A stretch of DNA of 64,000 nt from Photobacterium halotolerans DSM 18316 (lineage in GTDB: Bacteria > Pseudomonadota > Gammaproteobacteria > Enterobacterales > Vibrionaceae): contig NZ_KE384321.1 in NCBI RefSeq assembly GCF_000425165.1, positions 192,235-256,234 of the forward strand. Direction: 5' to 3'. Below the pieces are notes generated by a model. It searched no databases. It saw only the letters and a list, made by a program, of their open reading frames with translations, and had not been told where the DNA came from. Shown piece after piece: positions 58,164 through 64,000 of the stretch. Made by a program: the position numbers and the translations under genes. Each line of letters opens with the position of its first letter. The first letter of the stretch is position 1.

Positions 58164-59177
58164 TCAGCGAGCCGCCAGGGCTTGCTTAATACGCTGTAAC
58201 GCTGCCGGTGTTACCCACTGGCTCCACAGTGACTCATTATCCGCGAGAAAGTGCTCTGCCGCGATTTCACCGTCGGCCTGATTTTCTTCCATCCAGGCCA
58301 GCATGCGGTTCATTTGCGGATTGGTAAAGGCGCGCTTTGATAAATAGGCCAGCGCGTCAGGCGCTCGCGCCGCAAAACGCTCTGTCACCACAGTATCAAC
58401 CGGCGACGGCGGATACATGGTCGGTTTAGGGTCCAGACAGTCCGCCTGGGTAATACAAGCCTTATAATGCTCGGCATCTACCCCTGTGCCGAAGTCCACT
58501 TTCACCATCTCGTATTTACCCAGAACCGCGGTGGGCGCCCAGTAGTAACCGAACCAGGGCTCCTGCCGCTCATAGGCTTTTGCAATGGATGCCGCCAGAC
58601 CGGCGCCTGAACCGGGATCCACCAGCTCAAAACCTGAATCGCCCAATTTGAGCGCGTCAAACAAATGCTCAGAGGTGATCTGGCAGGTCCAGCCAGCAGG
58701 GCAGCCCATCATGGCGGATTTATCCGGATCTTCAGGATGTTTAAACAGGCTGGCATTGGCTTTCACCCCGGCCAGGGTTTTCAGGCTTGGCTCTTTGTCC
58801 ACCATGTAGGCCGGCACCCAGAAGCCTTCTTCACCCCCGTCAGATAAGGTCACACCGGCATAGCGCAACCGACCTTCCTTAACACCTTTATCCAGTGCTT
58901 CGCGCATGGTATTGCTCCACATTTCAGGGGCAATATCCGGCTCACTTTTTTCAATCATGGATGTCGTGGTGGGAATGCTGTCGCCGGGGACAAGCTCGGC
59001 ATCACAGCCGTATCCTTGCTGTAAAATGAACTGATCCAGATGGGCGATAAAGGTCGCGGAATTCCAGTTCATGTCGGCAATGGTGACATGGCCGCACGCT
59101 TGTTCAGCCTGCGCATTCACACTCAAAGGTAAAGTCACAGCGGCCAGTAACCAGGGGGCAATCCGGGGTAAGTGCAT
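58164..59177 (-). CDS. proX: Quaternary amine ABC transporter substrate-binding protein, ProX/OpuAC type
   Basis: A 337-residue periplasmic binding protein with a Sec signal peptide (LPRIAPWLLAAVTLPLSVNAQA, cleaved after about residue 23-25). The mature part has the OpuAC fold: ADMNWNSATFIAHLDQFI, EPDIAPEMWSNTMREAL, WVPAYMVDKEP and EPWFGYYWAPTAVLGKYEMV, the last rich in aromatic residues able to cage a trimethylammonium group. Paired cysteines (for example CPAGWTC, and CITQADC) suggest disulfides. AAAAGGACTTTAT precedes the ATG at 59177; 23 upstream codons are excluded. Betaine, proline betaine or choline are candidate ligands. Confidence 0.85.
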   Translation of the reverse strand: MHLPRIAPWLLAAVTLPLSVNAQAEQACGHVTIADMNWNSATFIAHLDQFILQQGYGCDAELVPGDSIPTTTSMIEKSEPDIAPEMWSNTMREALDKGVKEGRLRYAGVTLSDGGEEGFWVPAYMVDKEPSLKTLAGVKANASLFKHPEDPDKSAMMGCPAGWTCQITSEHLFDALKLGDSGFELVDPGSGAGLAASIAKAYERQEPWFGYYWAPTAVLGKYEMVKVDFGTGVDAEHYKACITQADCLDPKPTMYPPSPVDTVVTERFAARAPDALAYLSKRAFTNPQMNRMLAWMEENQADGEIAAEHFLADNESLWSQWVTPAALQRIKQALAAR

Positions 59178-59436
59178 ATAAAGTCCTTTTCTGATGTGTC
59201 TGGATGCCAATAACCGGCAGACCTCCTTCACCAGCCATCGACACATACTTTTTCAGTATAAGCACACCAAAATGGAATAACGATGATACAGCCCTCTTTT
59301 TTAAAGCTAAGTGGTTCATTTTTTCTTAGTTTCTTAAGATGAACCAATCTCTGTCATTCTCTGGTCGCTCAGAAAGAGCTTTGTTATAATCCGCCGGTTT
59401 TCTTTCTCCTGTTCAACTCAGCAATAAGACCCATCC

Positions 59437-60228
59437 ATGACAGACACTCAGAGCATGATCAACGAGCTACTTCTTCCCGTCCGCCGGTTTCTGCATTGCG
59501 AAACCCCAGAGAGCTGGCTTGAGGAAGCACGCAAACCGGAAAACCTCAATGCCTTGCTGGTTGATCACTGTAACTGCGAGCTGAAAGCCAGCCAGACCGC
59601 TATTTTCCTGATCCGCAAATACGCCGTGGATGAGAAAAGCGGCCAGGCACTGCTAGACTGGGCCAAACCGTACGAAGATTTCGTCTATGGCAGGTCACGT
59701 CAAAAAGACGCCTTCCACGGCAAAAAGAATGGCCTGAGTGCTGAACTGACAGCCAGGGCAGATTGCCCTTACGGCCAGGATCTGATTGATAAGATGGTTC
59801 GCCTGATCAAAGAAGAATTCCACCACTTTGAACAGGTACTTGAGATCATGGACAAGCGCGGTATCGCTTACTCAAACCTGAGTGCCGGCAACTATGCCCG
59901 CGGGCTGATGAAAGCCGTGCGTACTCATGAACCCGCCACCTTAATCGATAAACTGATTGTTGGCGCTTACATTGAAGCTCGCTCCTGCGAGCGTTTCGCC
60001 AGACTGGCACCGTTTCTTGATGATGAACTCAAGAAGTTTTACATCTCGTTGCTGCGCTCTGAAGCCCGTCATTATCAGGATTACCTGAAACTGGCCGAGC
60101 AAATTGCCGGCAAGGATATCAGTGACCGAATTCTGCACATTGGCCAGCGGGAAGCCGGACTCATCAACACCCCGGATCAAGATTTCCGCTTTCACAGCGG
60201 CATTCCGGCCACCGCTATGGTGAACTGA
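59437..60228 (+). CDS. miaE: MiaE, tRNA 2-methylthio-N6-isopentenyladenosine hydroxylase
   Basis: A 263-residue ferritin-like non-haem diiron monooxygenase that hydroxylates ms2i6A at position 37 of tRNA to ms2io6A. Iron ligands lie in HCNCELKASQTA, LIKEEFHHFEQVLEIM, GAYIEARSCERFARLA and LLRSEARHYQDYLKLAE, the four-helix E/ExxH pattern. MiaE occurs in Salmonella, vibrios and pseudomonads but not in E. coli K-12. Its last 14 nt overlap the convergent SgrR-family gene. Confidence 0.93.
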   Translation: MTDTQSMINELLLPVRRFLHCETPESWLEEARKPENLNALLVDHCNCELKASQTAIFLIRKYAVDEKSGQALLDWAKPYEDFVYGRSRQKDAFHGKKNGLSAELTARADCPYGQDLIDKMVRLIKEEFHHFEQVLEIMDKRGIAYSNLSAGNYARGLMKAVRTHEPATLIDKLIVGAYIEARSCERFARLAPFLDDELKKFYISLLRSEARHYQDYLKLAEQIAGKDISDRILHIGQREAGLINTPDQDFRFHSGIPATAMVN

Positions 60229-61957
60229 ACACCACACGGCTGAAATCAATCCAGCCATTCGCCAGCAGTGATACCCCATTGAGATGACTTCGGACATTGA
60301 GCTGCTGGCGGTTTTGCCACAAGGGACGATAGATGCCGATATCCACCAGCCATTGTTCGATCTCCTGAAATTTGTCCAGCCGCTCAGCCAGATTGTCAGA
60401 CAGAAAGACGGTTTCCAGTTCTCGCAGCAACCGTGTCTGCTGCTGAGGTTGCAGGCATACGGCCAGCGCAGTGCTCGCCTTGAGCCATTCCATCCAGCTC
60501 AGTTCCGCGTCCTCGCCAAATACTTCACCGGAAATAATGATATCCGCCTGGGCCAGCCGCTCTGCCTGGTTGAAGTCCGGAAATGTTTCCACACAGCAAG
60601 TCGCCGGAATACCGGCGGCATTGAGTGCCGCTGCCAGTTGCTCGGCCAGGGCAATATGATCCCGCAACTGATAAGTCAGCACAGAGAGCGGAGCGTCAGG
60701 CGCTGGCAGATCTGAGAAATCCACAGCCACCCCGGTGTGGTGACAGGACAGTTCAGATTGCAACATGCCTTTCGCAACACGGTAATCTGCCGGTACCATA
60801 ACGGCAGGCAGCGGCAGCTGACGAATAAAAGCGGATAATCGCAGCCTGTGTGCCGGTACCGCCATCCAGCCAGCACGATTTTCATTCAGCAACGCATACT
60901 CACACCCTTTTTCCCAGCTTTCGAGCTGCGAAAACGGCGTTGTCTGTCCCGGCACCAGCCAGGGATGAACCACATCACTGCTGACCTCAAAATCCATGGC
61001 CTGATCGCCAATGTTCCAGATCTCCACGGCATCGAGCCAGGGTCGATAGCCATGGTATTGCTCAAATGCACTCAGCCGGGTCAGCCACTCAGTGTGCTCA
61101 TCAAGACGAAAAGCACCGGCGCCGAGAATGCTCCCATCGCGGGACACTTTCGAGATACCTGCCGCCTTTTGTGTTAACAGGGTCGGTATAAAGCCAGCGG
61201 TGGCATTCGTGGTCAGCTTCAGGCGCAGCGGCGCAAGCACCTCAACCGCTTTAATGCACTCGAACAGCCTGCGGTTACTGCTGTCAGACGCTTGCAAACG
61301 GGCAAAATGGGCTTGTACCGCTAAAGCATCCAGGGGCGAACCGTCATGAAACGTCAGTCCTTTTCTGAGTGTGATATGCCAGTCATTGCCAATACGCTCC
61401 CAGTGTGCGGCCAGATCGCCGTGAATCCGCCCTGAATCAGGATCCCGTTGCAGCAACCCGGCATAAAGGTAACTGCCGAGATGCACTTCGGTCCGCCGGG
61501 AGAGCTGCACGGCATCCAGATCATGAATCCCCCGATAAAACGGGATACGCAGCACATCGCTTTGTTCCTGCTGCGGTATCGCACGGTTATCCGAACGGTT
61601 ACCCGAACGGTTATCCGAACGACGGCAACCTGCCAGGTACTCTGCCAGCAACCCCTGCCTTTGTGGCTCGGACACTAAGGCTGTGGCACGCTCCACCTGA
61701 TGCTGAGCCAGCAGCGACAATGCTTCCTGCTTAAGAACCGAATCAACCGGTTTTTTCAGACAAATTGTCGGTAAATTACCGCGACCGACACCCGGCTGCC
61801 AGCTTATCCAGCCTTCCTCAACCAGCTTCTTAATCACAATCTGAGCATTGCGCCGGGTACAGGCGAGTCTCTGCGCCAAAGTGTCTAGTGAGATCGACCG
61901 GGCCTGTCCGACCGTCAGTTCTTCTCTGAAGTACATTAATGCTCGCCAATAGCGCAT
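60215..61957 (-). CDS. SgrR-family transcriptional regulator with solute-binding domain
   Basis: A 580-residue protein. The N-terminal SgrR domain (about 1-115) holds a winged HTH (ISLDTLAQRLACTRRNAQIVIKKL, EEGWISWQPGVGRGN). The rest is an SBP_bac_5-like solute-binding domain (about 150-560) with LAAHWERIGNDWHITLRKGLTFHDGSPLDA. E. coli SgrR activates sgrS under glucose-phosphate stress, but no SgrS-like RNA is visible in the 89 bp upstream. Here the regulator is divergent from an MFS exporter at 62047, its likely target. A 12-bp triple repeat encodes the linker RRSDNRSGNRSDNR. It converges on miaE with a 14-nt overlap. Confidence 0.85.
   Translation of the reverse strand: MRYWRALMYFREELTVGQARSISLDTLAQRLACTRRNAQIVIKKLVEEGWISWQPGVGRGNLPTICLKKPVDSVLKQEALSLLAQHQVERATALVSEPQRQGLLAEYLAGCRRSDNRSGNRSDNRAIPQQEQSDVLRIPFYRGIHDLDAVQLSRRTEVHLGSYLYAGLLQRDPDSGRIHGDLAAHWERIGNDWHITLRKGLTFHDGSPLDALAVQAHFARLQASDSSNRRLFECIKAVEVLAPLRLKLTTNATAGFIPTLLTQKAAGISKVSRDGSILGAGAFRLDEHTEWLTRLSAFEQYHGYRPWLDAVEIWNIGDQAMDFEVSSDVVHPWLVPGQTTPFSQLESWEKGCEYALLNENRAGWMAVPAHRLRLSAFIRQLPLPAVMVPADYRVAKGMLQSELSCHHTGVAVDFSDLPAPDAPLSVLTYQLRDHIALAEQLAAALNAAGIPATCCVETFPDFNQAERLAQADIIISGEVFGEDAELSWMEWLKASTALAVCLQPQQQTRLLRELETVFLSDNLAERLDKFQEIEQWLVDIGIYRPLWQNRQQLNVRSHLNGVSLLANGWIDFSRVVFSSP
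61584..61619. repeat. Three 12-bp tandem repeats within the SgrR-family gene
   Basis: CGGTTATCCGAA, CGGTTACCCGAA and CGGTTATCCGAA stand head to tail, in frame, encoding a D-N-R-S / G-N-R-S linker between the HTH and the binding domain. Unit length is a multiple of three, so copy-number change would lengthen the linker without frameshift. Confidence 0.85.
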
Positions 61958-62046
61958 AAAAGGTGAAATCCCTTGTTATTGTTTACACTTTTTCTTCCAC
62001 TTTTATCACGGATAATCGTAAATCTCTATGATGTGAAAAGGAATTT

Positions 62047-63261
62047 ATGATGACAACCGTCACCCAGTCCCAAACGGGCATTTGGCAAGAGCCGAAGTTT
62101 CTCATTCTGCTCTCCAGTGCCTTTTTTGCTGCCTTCGGCGCCAAAATTTACAGTCTGGCGCTGCCACTGCTCGTGTATGAACTGACAGCATCGTCCGAAT
62201 GGATGGGCTGGATGCGCGCTGTAGAGTATTTGCCGAATCTGTTGCTGGCACTGTTCATCGGGGTTTGGGTCGACCGTGTGAACCGCAAGCACTGGTCACA
62301 GGCCATGCTGATTGGCCAGTGTCTTTGCCTGCTCATTGCTTATACGGCCGTTGAATGGCTGGCAGAGCCGCTCTGGGCGCTCTTTCCGGCCGCTTTCATG
62401 ATGATGGCTTTCGATTACGGCTACCACAATGCGCGGCTTGGCATGATGAAAACAGCGCTGCCGCAGGCATTGCAAAATACGGCAACCGCACGTTTCAGCA
62501 CCATGTACAGCTTTCTTGAGACCGTCGGGCCGGTACTGTCCGGTATGCTGCTACTGATGGCGGCGATCCATCAGGTGTTCCTGTTGCTCATTATTTTCTA
62601 CCTGATTGCATTTGTGCAACTGCACCGAATGCCATTTACACCAGCGGCCCCTGTGGCTCATCCGCCTGTCCTCATCGCACTCAGAGAAGGCTGGCAGGCG
62701 CTGAGTGCCGACAAGACCATGTGCCTGATCACTGCCGCCGTTGTGGTCATTAATACCACAGGCGCTGTGTTTCATGTCCAGGCGATATACTTTGCCAAAG
62801 CCACGCTCATGATGACCAACCTGGAAGTCAGTTATCTGATTGCCGCATCGGGGATCGGCGGCATTCTGGGCGGATTCGTCGCCGATAAGATCAGAAAACG
62901 TATGGGTCTGGGCTTGCTGCTGATTCTTTCCATCGCCTTTGAATCCGTGGGATTTGCCCTGCCAGCCCTGCTGCCCAGTGCACCGATGTTAGCCTTATCC
63001 TTCTTTTTGATCAGCAGTATAGGTTTGATGAGTTCTATCTGTATCTGGAGTTACCGCCAGGAAGCCTTCAGTGACACACTGCTCGGACGCGTAGCTGGTA
63101 TCACCGGCTCACTGTTTAAACTCGGCATGCCTTTCGGTCTGGCGGCATCCGGTTATCTGGTGGTGACACTGGGGACAGAAAGACTGTTCTTGCTGTGCAG
63201 TATCATTCAGTTCATCACTGCGCTGCTGCTTTGCCTGACCCGTGTCCGTCACACCCCCTGA
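62047..63261 (+). CDS. Major facilitator superfamily transporter, EntS-like
   Basis: A 404-residue MFS protein with 12 predicted helices, of the MFS_3/EntS-like exporter group: FLILLSSAFFAAFGAKIYSLALPLLVYELT, the loop 2-3 motif GVWVDRVNRKHWSQ, and in the second half GGILGGFVADKIRKRMG. AAGGA lies 4 nt before the ATG at 62047 and 7 nt before a second ATG at 62050; either could be used. It is divergent from the SgrR-family regulator, 89 nt away, which suggests control by that protein. Substrate unknown; sugar or small-molecule efflux is the usual role in such pairs. Confidence 0.87.
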   Translation: MMTTVTQSQTGIWQEPKFLILLSSAFFAAFGAKIYSLALPLLVYELTASSEWMGWMRAVEYLPNLLLALFIGVWVDRVNRKHWSQAMLIGQCLCLLIAYTAVEWLAEPLWALFPAAFMMMAFDYGYHNARLGMMKTALPQALQNTATARFSTMYSFLETVGPVLSGMLLLMAAIHQVFLLLIIFYLIAFVQLHRMPFTPAAPVAHPPVLIALREGWQALSADKTMCLITAAVVVINTTGAVFHVQAIYFAKATLMMTNLEVSYLIAASGIGGILGGFVADKIRKRMGLGLLLILSIAFESVGFALPALLPSAPMLALSFFLISSIGLMSSICIWSYRQEAFSDTLLGRVAGITGSLFKLGMPFGLAASGYLVVTLGTERLFLLCSIIQFITALLLCLTRVRHTP

Positions 63262-63596
63262 TAGTCAATGAATACTCAAATACTGGCTGGCTCCGGGGCA
63301 AACCCGGAGCGACCATAGTGCTTTTTGACCACTGGACCACCACAGATTATCAGCCGTGAATATTAACAGCTGGCATATTCATCTGATCTTTTCCGCTCCC
63401 TTGTGTGGCGATGAAAACTTCGGTAGCTTAAAAACTCACCGATACTAAGGTACCCATCATGAATGTCACTTTACTGCAGCGCTGGCTTCTCACCCGGATA
63501 CCCCTCAGTCGGTAGCATCTCCCCTGCCCGGCTGTGAGTCATGCAGTCGGTCTCCATCTCTCACAGCCTGTTCTTAAACACAAAAGGAAGTGAGCA
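63262..63596 (+). other. Region between the MFS and EamA genes, with hairpins and a short ORF
   Basis: CTCCGGG (63291-63297) and CCCGGAG (63303-63309) form a hairpin 30 nt past the MFS stop, a possible terminator though the T-run comes later (63321-63325). An 18-codon ORF (63459-63515) follows TAAGGT with 9-nt spacing. GGCTGTGAG (63530-63538) pairs perfectly with CTCACAGCC (63560-63568) in the gap before the EamA gene. Confidence 0.45.
63459..63515 (+). CDS. Possible 18-residue leader peptide upstream of the EamA gene
   Basis: ATG at 63459 follows TAAGG by a usable distance and stays open for 18 codons to TAG (63513-63515). The peptide is MNVTLLQRWLLTRIPLSR, with leucine and arginine codons but no homopolymeric run. 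A 9-bp hairpin begins 15 nt after the stop. Leader-type control is possible; coincidence is just as likely. Confidence 0.22.
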   Translation: MNVTLLQRWLLTRIPLSR

Positions 63597-64000
63597 ATGG
63601 AAAAAGAACTGACACCCACTCCGGCCCTGTCGATCGACACACAAGGCATTGTTTATGCGCTGATCGGAACGGTATTTTTCTCTTTAAAACCTGTGCTGAT
63701 CAAAATTGCCTATCAGCTTGGCGGGGATGCTGTCACCATCATGAGCCTCAGAGCAGCCAGCTCTCTTCCTTTCTACCTGCTGATACTTGGCTGGCTGCTC
63801 CGCGATGCCGGGCAGCGACACAAGACCCTGCGTTATGGCTGGCAGGCCATGCTGATTGGGATTTTAGGCTATTACTTTGCTTCACTGTTCGATATTCTGG
63901 CGCTGGAAAGCATTTCCGCTCAGCTTGAGCGGTTACTGTTATTTATGTTTCCGTCTTTTGTGGTTCTGATCAGCGTGCTGATTTTAAAAGAAACGCCGAA
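63597..64000 (+). CDS. EamA/DMT-superfamily membrane transporter (5' part)
   Basis: The ATG at 63597 follows AAAGGAAG with 7-nt spacing and opens a frame that runs off the right end (134 codons present). The peptide has IVYALIGTVFFSLKPVLIKIAY, LRAASSLPFYLLILGWLL, GWQAMLIGILGYYFASLFDILALE and LLLFMFPSFVVLISVLILKE, four hydrophobic helices with the EamA pattern (ALxxExIS before LLLFMFP). DMT transporters export or import small metabolites; the substrate is unknown. Roughly half of a typical 300-residue member is visible. Confidence 0.85.
   Translation, partial: MEKELTPTPALSIDTQGIVYALIGTVFFSLKPVLIKIAYQLGGDAVTIMSLRAASSLPFYLLILGWLLRDAGQRHKTLRYGWQAMLIGILGYYFASLFDILALESISAQLERLLLFMFPSFVVLISVLILKETP

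Noticed and set aside
61958..62046. SgrS-like RNA upstream of the SgrR-family gene.
   Set aside because: The gap is only 89 bp and contains no terminator hairpin or T-tract.
63590..63928. 112-codon frame at the right edge.
   Set aside because: The peptide is rich in His, Cys and Arg with no hydrophobic helices. The neighbouring frame from ATG 63597 encodes a convincing EamA transporter and has a good ribosome site.

Overview
This is a 64 kb, gene-dense chromosomal segment of a gammaproteobacterium, most likely a member of the Vibrionaceae (a Photobacterium/Grimontia/Vibrio-type organism). That placement rests on gene content and order: FabV enoyl-ACP reductase, a PsrA-fadE pair, HexR next to pykA, a sap-psp-ycjXF-tyrR block, lapAB-ihfB-rpsA-cmk-aroA, gyrA-ubiG-HAD phosphatase-nrdAB-yfaE, cysB and MiaE. 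Protein similarity is closest in style to Vibrio/Photobacterium and clearly related to enteric homologues. I see no insertion sequence, prophage, CRISPR array, rRNA or tRNA gene. Both ends cut through genes (a YbjL/AspT-type transporter on the left, an EamA transporter on the right).

Layout. 0-2.4 kb: end of a transporter, then a PhoP/PhoQ-type two-component pair. 2.5-9.6 kb: lipid metabolism and carbon control (fabV, fadE, psrA with a clear operator, a 550 bp gap holding two related candidate small RNAs, a YeeZ-like NAD-binding protein, hexR). 9.8-12.6 kb: pykA behind a perfect HexR palindrome, rimJ, and a divergent alkyltransferase-like gene. 12.6-26.2 kb: tyrR, ycjF, ycjX, pspCBA and divergent pspF around a sigma-54 promoter, then the sapABCDF operon and a convergent MgtC/DUF4010 membrane protein. 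26.3-33 kb: pyrF, lapB, lapA, ihfB, rpsA, cmk and aroA, all on the minus strand. 33.1-36.4 kb: a DUF5666-type lipoprotein divergent from an unassigned two-component system, lying between aroA and serC. 36.4-49.4 kb: serC, gyrA, ubiG, a HAD phosphatase, nrdA-nrdB-yfaE behind NrdR/DnaA-like sites, a CinA paralogue, and tyrP behind TyrR boxes. 49.7-64 kb: a PAS-GGDEF-EAL protein, a TSUP permease, a methyltransferase, cysB, a membrane-anchored coiled-coil protein, a proXWV-type osmolyte importer, miaE, an SgrR-family regulator with divergent MFS exporter, and the start of an EamA transporter.

Functional links visible inside the window: PsrA probably controls itself and fadE; HexR probably controls pykA through the site at 9770; TyrR, encoded at 12.6 kb, probably controls tyrP at 48 kb through the boxes at 47.9 kb; PspF drives the psp operon through a -24/-12 promoter; YfaE maintains the NrdB cofactor; LapA/LapB control LPS synthesis; SapABCDF and PhoPQ both relate to envelope or peptide stress. 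Most of the window is ordinary housekeeping DNA. The least explained parts are the tandem related candidate sRNAs at about 7.1-7.5 kb, the lipoprotein plus two-component cassette at 33-36 kb, and an alkyltransferase homologue lacking its DNA-handling residues.
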